From positions 62,001-126,000 of the forward strand of contig NZ_JAINZS010000007.1 in NCBI RefSeq assembly GCF_020166495.1: a stretch of 64,000 nucleotides of DNA, read 5' to 3'. This stretch comes from Robertkochia aurantiaca. GTDB lineage: Bacteria; Bacteroidota; Bacteroidia; Flavobacteriales; Flavobacteriaceae. The notes under the pieces are model-generated. The model was not told the origin of the DNA and ran no database searches. It saw only the letters and a program-made list of their open reading frames with translations. Within the stretch, counting starts at the first letter, position 1, and each line of letters starts with the position of its first letter. This document shows, one piece after another, positions 20,501 to 28,247 of this stretch. The position numbers and the translations under genes were made by a program.

Positions 20501-20903
20501 AATCTTTAAGCAGCAACAACAAATTCGTCAGGCCCTGGAAGAACAATTAAAAAACCTGCAAGGGGAAGGAGAACGTGCCAGAGCCAGGCAACTACTCCAG
20601 CAAATGGAGAATCTGGAAAATAACTTATTGGATAAGGGATTTGATCCTGAAAATCAAAAACGCATGTTGCAGCTGGAACACCAACTGATCAAACTGGAAC
20701 AGGCTTCACAACAGCAAGGACAAAAAAATGAACGCGAAAGCGAGACCAATCTCAAAGAATTTCAAAATCAATTGCAAAAGCAAACACCTGATTTACAAGA
20801 ATATTTAAAGGAGACAGAAATTTTAAATAGACAAATATTACCTTTGCGGCAAATTTACAAACGTAAAGTACAGGAGTATTTTGAAAACAATGGTCGCCTT
20901 TAA
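17586..20903 (+). CDS. DUF4175-family large membrane-anchored coiled-coil protein
   Basis: 1,105 aa. Two hydrophobic segments sit near the N-terminus (about 22-50 and 57-78) and a third at about 151-173 (YLIIPFGIIIIIYISG). Residues about 190-480 look like beta-rich domains. From about 480 to the end the protein is a very long Gln/Glu/Lys-rich coiled coil. This layout matches DUF4175 proteins of Bacteroidota, whose function is not known. It overlaps ybeY by 14 bp and lies upstream of mnmG. Low-complexity QQQ/EEQ stretches are normal for the family. Confidence 0.85.
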   Translation: MKNFEKIIEKLEGFLKKYYFNELLKGAILFLSIGLLYFLFTLFMEHLLWLSADGRALWFWIFIAVEGFLLYRFIIRPLMSLFKMRHGLSYIQAANMIGSHFNEIDDKLTNLLQLSKNDQRSELLLASIDQKAGELSPLPFKRAIDYRKNLPLLKYLIIPFGIIIIIYISGNISVLSDSYKRVTDHKTAYAPPAPFQIEILNDSLEVLQNQPFLLEIGITGKVIPEEATIHINNDQYYLKRTGTGRFVHKFVNPLSDISFHIKSNDVKSSERTLKVTPVPSLAAFVLKADYPAYTGKKDEVIQGTGNLTVPQGTDLQWELSANNTGEIAFTTDDSTSYFDRKQDVFLFDLRILKNLTYDISLSNEFLTDHERLQYQIRVIPDQRPEISISKSEKGSSEENLILTGEVSDDYGISRLQLLYRKSGADSDYKSVSIPVSQGTFDRIAYIFPGNLPIEKGSAYEFYFRVSDNDAVNGRKSTSSQIFSFRSLSREEERNNQLQQQQNSIKDMSKTIRDLEKQQEDLKDISKITRQKNNLNFSDQKKLENFLQRQQLQQNQMKRFNEELKENLNSETEDENEFKELLKERLERQEKRIAENERLLEEMQKIGEKLVNEELNKRLEEMAKQQANQERNLKQLLELTKRYYVAQKTDQLSRRLDSLANKQQKLSEDSEQTAPDSQKELSDEFNNLQKELDSLTKANEALKDPMEIGRDEQLEEQIESDQDKATESLEKMEETPDSEEQKKAQNNAQDNQKKASEKLRKLAQKMQQSMSMSGAQMLQEDTRMLRQILDNLVYFSFEQENLMERLGALDNSNPNFAKELKAQNDLKNLFSHVDDSLFTLSLRRPELSEVINENITNVYYNIDKTLERFSENQFYQGLSHQQYTLTAANNLADFLSEILDNMQNQLSGSGSGGGKQLPDIIISQQQLNKQMQEGMKNEGQQKEGEQQQGEEKGQNEKKDKQDNGELESEELYEIFKQQQQIRQALEEQLKNLQGEGERARARQLLQQMENLENNLLDKGFDPENQKRMLQLEHQLIKLEQASQQQGQKNERESETNLKEFQNQLQKQTPDLQEYLKETEILNRQILPLRQIYKRKVQEYFENNGRL

Positions 20904-21309
20904 TTACGAAACCGATTTTGAATTAAACAATCCTCATCTATATCAGAGCTGGGTAGACCAGATCATTCGCAGCGAATCTCATTCTACCGGTGAGATCAAC
21001 TACATATTTTGCGATGATAACTACCTGCATGAGATCAATCTGAAATTCTTAAATCACGACACGCTTACCGATATCATCAGTTTTGATTATACAGAAGGAA
21101 AACTGGTTAGCGGTGATATTTTTATTTCTGTAGAACGGGTAGCAGAAAACGCCAGAATTTTTAATACTACTTTCGAGGAAGAATTGCGTCGGGTAATGGC
21201 ACATGGTATTTTACACTATTGTGGTTATCCCGATAAAACTGAAAAAGAAAAAGAAATCATGAGGAACAAGGAAAACGAAAAGCTGGACTTGTTTCACGTG
21301 GAACACTAA
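20890..21309 (+). CDS. ybeY: Endoribonuclease YbeY (rRNA maturation)
   Basis: 139 aa from ATG 20890. YbeY is a metal-dependent RNase acting in 16S rRNA maturation and 70S quality control. The metal-binding signature is present as HGILHYCGYPDKT at about 105-117. The classical third His (GYDH) is replaced by the PDKT form, as I recall for Bacteroidota members. A TTG at 20881 would add three residues, but family proteins begin near FNYETDFEL, so ATG is favoured. The last five codons (FHVEH) lie in a parS-like site. It overlaps the DUF4175 gene by 14 bp and precedes mnmG by 12 bp, so the three genes are probably one operon. Confidence 0.92.
   Translation: MVAFNYETDFELNNPHLYQSWVDQIIRSESHSTGEINYIFCDDNYLHEINLKFLNHDTLTDIISFDYTEGKLVSGDIFISVERVAENARIFNTTFEEELRRVMAHGILHYCGYPDKTEKEKEIMRNKENEKLDLFHVEH
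21290..21305. other. parS-like ParB-binding site 1
   Basis: The 16-mer TGTTTCACGTGGAACA differs at one position from the general parS consensus TGTTTCACGTGAAACA. It lies at the 3' end of ybeY, 16 bp before mnmG. ParB bound at parS drives origin segregation, so a site here points to an origin-proximal location. Confidence 0.8.
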
Positions 21310-21321
21310 AATACGATTACC

Positions 21322-23193
21322 ATGTTTGAAAAAGAATACGACCTGATTGTTGTTGGCGCCGGCCATGCAGGATCTGAAGCAGCTGCGGCTGCAGCCAATA
21401 TGGGTGCCAAAACCCTCTTGGTAACCATGAATCTTCAAAACATAGCCCAGATGTCATGCAATCCCGCTATGGGCGGAATTGCAAAAGGACAAATTGTAAG
21501 GGAGATCGATGCTATGGGTGGCTATTCAGGAATAGTAACCGACAGAACCGCTATTCAATTCAAAATGCTTAACAAATCAAAAGGTCCTGCCATGTGGTCT
21601 CCACGTGCTCAAAGTGATCGGATGCGTTTTGCGGAAGAATGGCGCTTAATGCTCGAGAGAACTCCAAATCTTGATTTCTACCAGGAAATGGTAAGCGGGT
21701 TACTGATCGAAGGCGACGAAGTAAAAGGAGTGACAACCTCCCTGGGAATTCCCATTCGCTCAAAAACTGTTGTTCTTACCAACGGAACCTTTTTGAACGG
21801 ACTCATCCATATTGGTGAAAAACAATTCGGAGGAGGAAGAGCAGGAGAAAGAGCCGCAACGGGAATCACCGAACAATTAATTGATTTAGGTTTTACCGCA
21901 GGCCGAATGAAAACAGGAACGCCTCCCCGAGTTGACGGACGTTCCCTCGATTATTCTAAAATGACCGAACAGCCGGGAGACGAGCAACCCGAAAAATTCT
22001 CTTTTTCAGATGCGACCAAACCGCTAGCCCATCAAAGAAGTTGTCACATGACCTATACCAGTCCTCAGGTACATGAGCTTCTTAAAGAAGGTTTTGACAG
22101 ATCTCCCATGTTCAATGGCAGAATTCAGAGTATTGGCCCCAGATATTGTCCGTCAATTGAAGATAAGATCAATCGCTTTGCCGACAAAGACCGTCATCAG
22201 CTCTTCGTTGAGCCGGAAGGTTGGGATACCGTAGAAGTATATGTCAACGGCTTTTCCACCTCCCTGCCTGAAGACGTACAATTCAAAGCTCTTCGTTCTG
22301 TTGCCGGATTCGAAAATGTAAAATTCTTTCGTCCCGGGTACGCCATCGAATACGACTACTTCCCTCCGACCCAATTAAATCATACCCTTGAAACAAAATT
22401 GGTAAAAGGACTGTATTTCGCAGGTCAGATAAACGGAACCACCGGTTATGAAGAAGCAGCATCCCAGGGCCTGATGGCAGGTATAAATGCCGCTTTACAG
22501 GTACAGGAAAAAGATGCCTTTATTTTAAAAAGGAATGAAGCTTATATCGGCGTACTCATTGATGATTTGATCACCAAAGGAACAGAAGAACCATATCGCA
22601 TGTTTACGTCAAGGGCAGAATACCGAACTTTATTGAGACAAGATAATGCCGATCTTCGATTAACACCGAAGGCCTATGAAATTGGTTTGGCATCTGAAAC
22701 CCGATTAAGAAGGATGGAAGAAAAACAACAGGCTGCACATTCATTTGTGTCATTCTTTAAAAACACCAGTGTAGAACCGGAAATCATCAATCCTATTTTA
22801 GATGAGATCCATTCTTCTCCGATGTCGCAAAAAGATAAAATGTTCAAGATCTTCGCCCGCCCGAAAATGACCATGCCATTAATGCGACAAATTCCTGAAG
22901 TGGAAAAATACATCCAGAAAAACAATTTGGATCAGGAAGTTTTAGACCAAACAGAGATCCAGGTTAAATATGCCGGGTATATCGAAAAGGAAAAAAACAA
23001 TGCAGATAAACTCAACAGGCTGGAGGAAATTAGCATTCCTAAAAACTTCAATTATGATAAATTAAAATCCCTTTCTTTTGAGGCAAAGGAGAAATTAAAA
23101 GATATACAACCCGCTACCCTTTCACAAGCATCGCGAATTAGTGGGGTATCGCCGAGCGACATTAGTGTTATGCTCGTATACATGGGTAGGTAG
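21322..23193 (+). CDS. mnmG: tRNA uridine-5-carboxymethylaminomethyl(34) synthesis enzyme MnmG
   Basis: 623 aa, the usual GidA/MnmG length. With MnmE it adds the carboxymethylaminomethyl group at U34 of certain tRNAs, using FAD, NADH and folate. The FAD dinucleotide motif is VVGAGHAGSEAA at about 10-21. Family signatures follow: CNPAMGGIAKG, GRMKTGTPPR, GYAIEYDYFPP, GQINGTTGYEEAA and TSRAEYR. The C-terminal helical domain for MnmE/tRNA binding ends the protein. It follows ybeY by 12 bp and is bracketed by two parS-like sites. mnmG lies next to oriC in many bacteria. Confidence 0.98.
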   Translation: MFEKEYDLIVVGAGHAGSEAAAAAANMGAKTLLVTMNLQNIAQMSCNPAMGGIAKGQIVREIDAMGGYSGIVTDRTAIQFKMLNKSKGPAMWSPRAQSDRMRFAEEWRLMLERTPNLDFYQEMVSGLLIEGDEVKGVTTSLGIPIRSKTVVLTNGTFLNGLIHIGEKQFGGGRAGERAATGITEQLIDLGFTAGRMKTGTPPRVDGRSLDYSKMTEQPGDEQPEKFSFSDATKPLAHQRSCHMTYTSPQVHELLKEGFDRSPMFNGRIQSIGPRYCPSIEDKINRFADKDRHQLFVEPEGWDTVEVYVNGFSTSLPEDVQFKALRSVAGFENVKFFRPGYAIEYDYFPPTQLNHTLETKLVKGLYFAGQINGTTGYEEAASQGLMAGINAALQVQEKDAFILKRNEAYIGVLIDDLITKGTEEPYRMFTSRAEYRTLLRQDNADLRLTPKAYEIGLASETRLRRMEEKQQAAHSFVSFFKNTSVEPEIINPILDEIHSSPMSQKDKMFKIFARPKMTMPLMRQIPEVEKYIQKNNLDQEVLDQTEIQVKYAGYIEKEKNNADKLNRLEEISIPKNFNYDKLKSLSFEAKEKLKDIQPATLSQASRISGVSPSDISVMLVYMGR

Positions 23194-23215
23194 TATTTAA
23201 AAAATCATACTTGCT

Positions 23216-23246
23216 AAAAAGGTGTTCCACGTGGAACACCTTTTTT
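23216..23246 (+). terminator. Perfect 30-bp palindrome: likely mnmG terminator containing parS
   Basis: From 23216 to 23245 the sequence is a perfect inverted repeat (AAAAAGGTGTTCCAC and its complement) followed by more T residues. As RNA it gives a GC-containing stem and U tract 23 bp after the mnmG stop. The centre is the second parS-like site. Confidence 0.7.
23223..23238. other. parS-like ParB-binding site 2
   Basis: TGTTCCACGTGGAACA is a perfect palindrome that keeps the CACGTG core and differs from the general consensus at one position in each half. It lies 1.93 kb from site 1, on the other side of mnmG. Confidence 0.78.
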
Positions 23247-23258
23247 ATTTCCTTCACT

Positions 23259-23266
23259 TATATTTG
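23259..23266 (+). promoter_or_regulatory. -7 box for the methyltransferase gene
   Basis: TATATTTG matches TAnnTTTG and ends 4 bp before ATG 23271. The transcript would be nearly leaderless, and the in-frame upstream codons from 23211 would be excluded. Confidence 0.5.
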
Positions 23267-23270
23267 CGGC

Positions 23271-24113
23271 ATGAGTAAACCACTTGCCAAATACACTTGT
23301 GAGGATCACCTGGTGACCGGTGAAAAATTCCAGCTGATCCCTAATCCGGAATTCGGATATTTAGAAACCCTCCCCCGCCCTTCCACCGACCAACTCGGAC
23401 GATATTACCAGAGCGACGAATATATTTCTCATACCGATAATAACGAGGGACTGATCAACATTATTTATCAGCAGGTGAAAAAATATATGCTCGGGCGAAA
23501 AAGAAATCTCATCAAAAAAGTTCATCCCAGTGCATCCACCGTATTGGATTATGGAACAGGGACGGGAGATTTCTTAAAAGCAATACAAACACATTATGAA
23601 ACCGTAGGTATTGAACCCAACGATAAGGCACGTCATATTGCAAAGACGAAAGGTCTACATATCCATGAAGACCGTACAACCCTCCATGATTCAAAATTTG
23701 ATGTGATCACCATGTGGCATGTGCTTGAACATATACCAGATTTGCACGATACAATCTCCTTTCTTGAAAACCATATAAACCCCGGTGGTAATCTTATACT
23801 AGCCCTGCCTAATTATAAAAGTTACGATGCGCAAAAGTATCAGGATCTTTGGGCTGGGTTCGATGTTCCCCGACACCTTTGGCACTTCGATAAATCATCT
23901 ATCACAAACTTATTTGAGAGTACCTCTTTAAGTGTAGTACAAATCTTACCTATGATTTTCGATGCATTCTACGTCAGCCTTCTGTCTGAAAAATATAAGG
24001 GAAACAAAAATCCATTATTCGATGCAATACGAACAGGAATTCGATCCAATATGTCAGCAATGCAAACAGGCGAATATTCATCCCTCATTTATATACTGAA
24101 AAAGGGTAAATAA
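23271..24113 (+). CDS. Class I SAM-dependent methyltransferase
   Basis: 280 aa from ATG 23271. The SAM-binding motif I is VLDYGTGTGDFL at about 92-103, the acidic post-I residue is in VGIEPND, and motif IV is FDVITMWHVLEHIPD. This is the pattern of small-molecule or lipid methyltransferases of the Methyltransf_23 type. The conserved tail includes NPGGNLILALPN. The frame runs upstream to 23211 but crosses the terminator/parS palindrome and the promoter, so the shorter start is preferred. The substrate is unknown. It follows mnmG in the same orientation but appears to have its own promoter. Confidence 0.85.
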   Translation: MSKPLAKYTCEDHLVTGEKFQLIPNPEFGYLETLPRPSTDQLGRYYQSDEYISHTDNNEGLINIIYQQVKKYMLGRKRNLIKKVHPSASTVLDYGTGTGDFLKAIQTHYETVGIEPNDKARHIAKTKGLHIHEDRTTLHDSKFDVITMWHVLEHIPDLHDTISFLENHINPGGNLILALPNYKSYDAQKYQDLWAGFDVPRHLWHFDKSSITNLFESTSLSVVQILPMIFDAFYVSLLSEKYKGNKNPLFDAIRTGIRSNMSAMQTGEYSSLIYILKKGK

Positions 24114-24302
24114 GCCTTTATAATACATTTCCCGCACTTTAACAGGTTAAGCTAGGGAAATACCTTCCTAAATTCATAAAGGCGCTTAAATCGCTTTTAA
24201 ATAAGTGGGTTTTAATTATTAAAACCTATTATAATAACGATACAGATAAGAACATTTGATAATAAAAAAAAGTCCGGCTATCCGGCTTAATAACAGAATT
24301 CC

Positions 24303-24310
24303 TATTTTTG
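24303..24310 (+). promoter_or_regulatory. -7 box for the Skp/OmpH-like gene
   Basis: TATTTTTG matches TAnnTTTG, 25 bp before ATG 24336. Confidence 0.5.
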
Positions 24311-24335
24311 ACACCCTATAAGCAAATCAGTAATT

Positions 24336-24845
24336 ATGAAAAAAATTGCCCTTCTAATTTGCGTGGCTGCAACCAGCTTTGCATGTCAGCAAAACAAAAT
24401 CGGTTTTGTCGATAACACCAAACTCATAAATGAGTATCAGGAAAAGATCGATATGGAATCTAAATACAAAACCAAGATCGAAAAGCTTAACAAAAGAGCC
24501 GACAGTATTGCCCGGGAATTCCAGGCAGAGGCCCAGGCATTCGAAACCGAGGCTAAACGTCTCTCCCAACAATCTGCCCAGCAGAAGTATAACGAACTGA
24601 TGCAAAAGCGTCAGTCGATCGGACAACAACTTCAGATGCAGGAACAACAATTATCACAAGAAAGTCAGGCTGAGATCGATACCCTGATAAAAAAGGTACG
24701 TGGTTATATCAAAGATTATGGTAAGAACAACGGCTATACTTATATACTTGGAGCCAATGAAGCAGGAAGCGTTCTTTATGGGGAAGATCAAAAAGATCTG
24801 ACCGATGAAATTTTAGCAAAATTGAATGCTGAATACAAAAAATAG
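24336..24845 (+). CDS. OmpH/Skp-family periplasmic chaperone-like lipoprotein
   Basis: 169 aa. The N-terminus ends in a lipobox-like sequence (ATSFAC, Cys17), so it is probably lipidated. Then comes the Skp/OmpH start IGFVDNTKLINEYQ, a long Gln/Glu-rich helical hairpin, and the C-terminal return YTYILGANEAGSVLYG. Skp-family proteins hold unfolded outer-membrane proteins in the periplasm. Flavobacteria usually carry several OmpH copies, often near bamA, but here it is a stand-alone gene. It has its own promoter and terminator. Confidence 0.88.
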   Translation: MKKIALLICVAATSFACQQNKIGFVDNTKLINEYQEKIDMESKYKTKIEKLNKRADSIAREFQAEAQAFETEAKRLSQQSAQQKYNELMQKRQSIGQQLQMQEQQLSQESQAEIDTLIKKVRGYIKDYGKNNGYTYILGANEAGSVLYGEDQKDLTDEILAKLNAEYKK

Positions 24846-24880
24846 CATTTAAACGAAACAAGCGTTTACAATAAGAAAGA

Positions 24881-24905
24881 AAAGGGCTATTAAGGCCCTT
24901 TTTTT
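24881..24905 (+). terminator. Terminator after the OmpH-like gene
   Basis: AAGGGC / GCCCTT stem with a 7-nt loop and eight T residues, about 36 bp past the stop codon. Confidence 0.85.
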
Positions 24906-24918
24906 GTATCTTAACTCT

Positions 24919-26412
24919 ATGAAAAATGGGTACTATTTCATTGGTATACTGATAGTTATAGTCATTTTATTATATATCTATCTCGAAAGAAGCATCGAAA
25001 AAACAATAGGAGAAAGCCTCCTGAATCAAAATGAAATCAGTACTAAGATTGATTTCAAGGATCTTAAATTCAATTTATTACGCAGAAACCTAGAGATTCA
25101 AACTCTCCAAATTCAGCAAAAAATAAATAACACAGACTCGGTCAACATAACAGTTCCTGAACTGGTTATACAAAACATTTCACCAGACGCTCTACAGGAC
25201 ATCACCCAGTTAGACATAAAAACCGTTTCTATACAGTCTCCTGATATTTCGCTATATAGAATAATCGACTCCACTTTACAAGACTCATCGTCACAAATCG
25301 AATCACCAAAACTTCAAATGATCTCTATAGAACTGTTTAATATTGAAAATGGAAATGTAAAGCTATTTATTCAAGACAGTCTAAGAGGTAGCCTGGCATT
25401 GAAATCACTGCGTATTCATGATTTAAAACATGATCTTCTTTCAGATAAAATTCCCAGTTTTAAATCCACAACAAGTACTCTAACCAACATTGATATCCAT
25501 CTGGATCCATTTCATAACTTACAGATACAAAAATGCCGGTTTGATGGTCGCGATTTAAGCATCGAAAAACTTAAATATTACAACATTTTCGATCAAGATA
25601 AATTCCAATCCATGATAGATTATGAAACTGATTGGATCAACGTTTCAGTTGACAAAATCATGTTCAAAGAACTTGAATTCAGAGAACTTCTGAAACAGAA
25701 TGTGAAAACAGAGGAGCTTAACATTTCCAATCCTATAGCGATCATTTATAAAAATAAAAGGATACCTCATCTGAATAAGTACAAGCCAATCCTTACTAAA
25801 ACTCTAACCACTCTGGATAATCGCCTCCAAATAGACACTACAATCGTTTCTAATGCTAGCATTACCTATTTGGAACAAACCGCTATAGAAGGAAGTAAGG
25901 GGAAATTAACGCTTGATAAGTCAAACATTTTCTTCGCTCCCATTAATAATCATACAAAGCAACCTGTAATGGTAAAAGCCAATCTGTTTCTATCGGGTAA
26001 TACACCGATAAATACTACTATGAAAATATACATGGACCGGACCAATGGAGAATTCCATATGACGGGATCTGTGACCCAATTAAATGCAGACGATCTCAAT
26101 CCATTTGTATATCCATCACAGAATGTTCGCACTTTTGGTTTTATAAAAGATATGTACTTTACCATAGAGGGAAACGATGAAAGGGCCACAGGTAACTTTA
26201 AAATGGATTATTCAGACTTCCGCGTAGAACTAAAAAAACAAGATCAGAAATCAAATAGAAAATTTCTTACAGGACTAGCCAATCTTTTTATCACTAATAA
26301 CAAGTCATCTGCAAAAGAAGTTAGTATTAAACAGGAAAGAGATCAAAGCCGTTCCATATTTAATTTTCTTTGGCGATGTATTTTAAACGGGATGTTACAC
26401 ACCCTTCTCTAG
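24919..26412 (+). CDS. AsmA/DUF748-like membrane-anchored protein, AT-rich
   Basis: 497 aa from ATG 24919; an upstream in-frame TTG lies in the preceding terminator's T tract. One N-terminal membrane anchor (YYFIGILIVIVILLYIYL) is followed by alternating beta segments of the form KxxDFKDLKFNLLRRNLEI and VSIQSPDISLYRI. This resembles AsmA-like proteins that span the periplasm and affect outer-membrane lipids. The match is structural and no signature is decisive. Sampled stretches are about 27-37% GC, lower than neighbouring genes, which hints at different ancestry or relaxed constraint. Its stop directly abuts the convergent DoxX gene, with no spacer or terminator. Confidence 0.7.
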   Translation: MKNGYYFIGILIVIVILLYIYLERSIEKTIGESLLNQNEISTKIDFKDLKFNLLRRNLEIQTLQIQQKINNTDSVNITVPELVIQNISPDALQDITQLDIKTVSIQSPDISLYRIIDSTLQDSSSQIESPKLQMISIELFNIENGNVKLFIQDSLRGSLALKSLRIHDLKHDLLSDKIPSFKSTTSTLTNIDIHLDPFHNLQIQKCRFDGRDLSIEKLKYYNIFDQDKFQSMIDYETDWINVSVDKIMFKELEFRELLKQNVKTEELNISNPIAIIYKNKRIPHLNKYKPILTKTLTTLDNRLQIDTTIVSNASITYLEQTAIEGSKGKLTLDKSNIFFAPINNHTKQPVMVKANLFLSGNTPINTTMKIYMDRTNGEFHMTGSVTQLNADDLNPFVYPSQNVRTFGFIKDMYFTIEGNDERATGNFKMDYSDFRVELKKQDQKSNRKFLTGLANLFITNNKSSAKEVSIKQERDQSRSIFNFLWRCILNGMLHTLL

Positions 26413-26796
26413 TTATAACAAAAAATACAAAGCAAAGACAACCGGAATAAAATAGACCACTATAGTCTGTGCTCCCGGATAATCCTTTGCCAGTCTCTGC
26501 CCAAAAAGCAAAAATAACAAGGTAACAGCCGATAAGATAAGACTGTAGATCGCCCAACTTTTATCTCCTTCTGCCAGTAATGCATATATTCCTGCTACTG
26601 CAAGTATACCTGTGGCCAGTTCCAATACAACTAAAACCGCCAATGCCAGGGGCACTCCATTCTTCAGAATAGTATTCGAAAAATGTTGTTTTAACCACCC
26701 CAGATTACCCCGCCAATCTGTGAGCTTATCAATACCGCTTTGTAAGAATGTGATCAGTACAAAAAACAGGATGAGAATTTCAAAAATATAATTCAT
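26413..26796 (-). CDS. DoxX-like four-helix membrane protein
   Basis: 127 aa with four hydrophobic segments (IFEILILFFVLITFLQSG, ALAVLVVLELATGILAVAG, SLILSAVTLLFLLFG, IVVYFIPVVFALYFLL). The first helix ends in FLQSGIDKLTDWRGN, and helix 2 has the VLELATG element typical of DoxX-family proteins. DoxX-like proteins are linked to redox functions in the membrane, but the biochemical role of short members is unclear. It lies 6 bp after the LysE-type gene, so they are probably co-transcribed. Confidence 0.75.
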   Translation of the reverse strand: MNYIFEILILFFVLITFLQSGIDKLTDWRGNLGWLKQHFSNTILKNGVPLALAVLVVLELATGILAVAGIYALLAEGDKSWAIYSLILSAVTLLFLLFGQRLAKDYPGAQTIVVYFIPVVFALYFLL

Positions 26797-26802
26797 AGGT
26801 GT

Positions 26803-27483
26803 TTAATTTCTAATATCTTCAATTACGTTCTGTATTCTCTTTTTTTCCTTGGGAAAGATTCCCTGAACCATCAAGGCGACACCAAAAACCACCAGAATAA
26901 CACTGATTACCCGTTTTACTCTGAAAATTCTATAGGGTGTTAAACGGTTCTTAAGTTGTTTGGCTAGTAATATTTTTAGGCAATCTACTACAATATATGT
27001 GATCAAAATAGTACTTACAAACACAAATATACGGCGCTCATCCATTTCCAGTTTTGGACCGAATATTATAATGATTCCCAACCAGAAGCCCAATACACCA
27101 ATGTTGATGAAATTCAGAAAAAAACCTTTAAAAAAGAGCCGCTTGTAATCGGTTTTTACGACCTCCTCCTCTATCGCTTCTTCAGTGATACTACGGTACT
27201 TTGATTTGCTTTTTAACCAGGATACAATCCCATAAACCGTAAGCAGCATTCCACCAAAAATAAACAGAGAGGGATCGTCTTTGATGCGCTCCAGAAGTCG
27301 GTTGGTACTAAAATAAGCGATAAGAATGAAGATGATATCACCAAGCACCACACCGAGATCGAAACTTAAGCCGGCTCTGAAACCTTTTATAGCACTGGTT
27401 TCCAGAAGTACAAAAAATACGGGACCCACCGTAAATGATAACAAGATTCCCAAAGGAATGGCGGTAAGTATATCTTCTAGCAT
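26803..27483 (-). CDS. LysE/RhtB-family exporter
   Basis: 226 aa with about six hydrophobic segments. The N-terminal signature is GILLSFTVGPVFFVLLETSAIKG, the LysE-type GxxxxxxPGP region with GPVFF here in place of the usual GPxx. A central charged loop (KSKSKYRSITEEAIEEE) precedes GFFLNFINIGVLGFWLG. LysE proteins export amino acids or related small molecules across the inner membrane. The substrate cannot be told from sequence. It is followed by the DoxX-like gene and preceded by a -7 box at 27503-27510. Confidence 0.85.
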   Translation of the reverse strand: MLEDILTAIPLGILLSFTVGPVFFVLLETSAIKGFRAGLSFDLGVVLGDIIFILIAYFSTNRLLERIKDDPSLFIFGGMLLTVYGIVSWLKSKSKYRSITEEAIEEEVVKTDYKRLFFKGFFLNFINIGVLGFWLGIIIIFGPKLEMDERRIFVFVSTILITYIVVDCLKILLAKQLKNRLTPYRIFRVKRVISVILVVFGVALMVQGIFPKEKKRIQNVIEDIRN

Positions 27484-27502
27484 AAAAGGGTCCGCTTTTC
27501 CC

Positions 27503-27510
27503 CAAAAATA
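27503..27510 (-). promoter_or_regulatory. -7 box for the LysE-type gene
   Basis: Minus-strand TATTTTTG matches TAnnTTTG, 19 bp before the start codon at 27483. Confidence 0.5.
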
Positions 27511-27557
27511 GGAAAAGCAAAGAAATAAGGCCCTTCAATCTTCACAATTCAGAAGAC

Positions 27558-28247
27558 TTACTGATGCATGATGACATTTCCACCCAGAAAACGCTGTTCC
27601 TCAACCACCTTTGGTTCCCCATAAATATGCACCGTACCGCCCGCTTTTATCTTTGCATCGATAAAGTCTTCAGCCTGTACATGTGCTACACCCCCTGCAC
27701 TCACACTGATCACGATCTGATCGCTTACTACCTCTCTCCCTTTATATTCCCCACCGGTATTGATAGATATATCCTGAGTGGTAGCCTTGCCTTTAAGCAG
27801 CACCTTACCCCCGCTTACCGAACGAACTTCGAGTCTGTCTACGTCTATCTTCAGATCGATCTCGCTTCCTTCCTGTGAACGTACCTCAAGATCAACCTGT
27901 TCGATAATATGAGAACTGCTTATATAGGCATTATCATTTGCATCAATCAGATCCAGTGGTTTTGAATGAAACACTTCTACTACATTTTCGCTTTCCTTGA
28001 AAAAGTAATCCATATTCATACGAATCTTAAGCATTTCCCTGCTTTGATTGATCACCACCTTCTCTGAATCCTTACCTCTGATGATCACTTTGTTTGTATC
28101 TGAGGGAATAAGATTGACAGATATCCCGTCAAAAACCTTGATCTCAGTAAAGGGTTCTAAAGCTTTTATACGTTCTTCCTGAGCAGAAACACAGTTCATG
28201 GAAAGAATCATTAAAAGAGTGCAAAAAATAGGAACCGATGTTTTCAT
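27558..28247 (-). CDS. Head-GIN/DUF2807-type secreted beta-helix protein
   Basis: 229 aa with a signal peptide (LLMILSMNCVSAQ). The rest fits DUF2807 (head GIN), a putative adhesin beta-solenoid: F(T/D)xIxVxDGISVNLIPSD near the N-terminus, then short alternating strands (VRSVSGGKVLLKGKA, ISVSAGGVAHVQA, IKAGGTVHIYG). These proteins are exported and often surface-associated; no enzyme activity is known. Its ATG directly abuts the rnr stop with no spacer, so translation is coupled to RNase R. Confidence 0.85.
   Translation of the reverse strand: MKTSVPIFCTLLMILSMNCVSAQEERIKALEPFTEIKVFDGISVNLIPSDTNKVIIRGKDSEKVVINQSREMLKIRMNMDYFFKESENVVEVFHSKPLDLIDANDNAYISSSHIIEQVDLEVRSQEGSEIDLKIDVDRLEVRSVSGGKVLLKGKATTQDISINTGGEYKGREVVSDQIVISVSAGGVAHVQAEDFIDAKIKAGGTVHIYGEPKVVEEQRFLGGNVIMHQ

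Noticed and set aside
20890-21309. YbeY missing the third classical metal His
   Set aside because: As far as I recall, the GYxDKT form is usual in Bacteroidota, so it is not an anomaly.
24271-24290. CCGG-CTAT-CCGG hairpin next to an A-tract
   Set aside because: It would act as a terminator only on the minus strand, where no gene arrives from the right; no use could be assigned.
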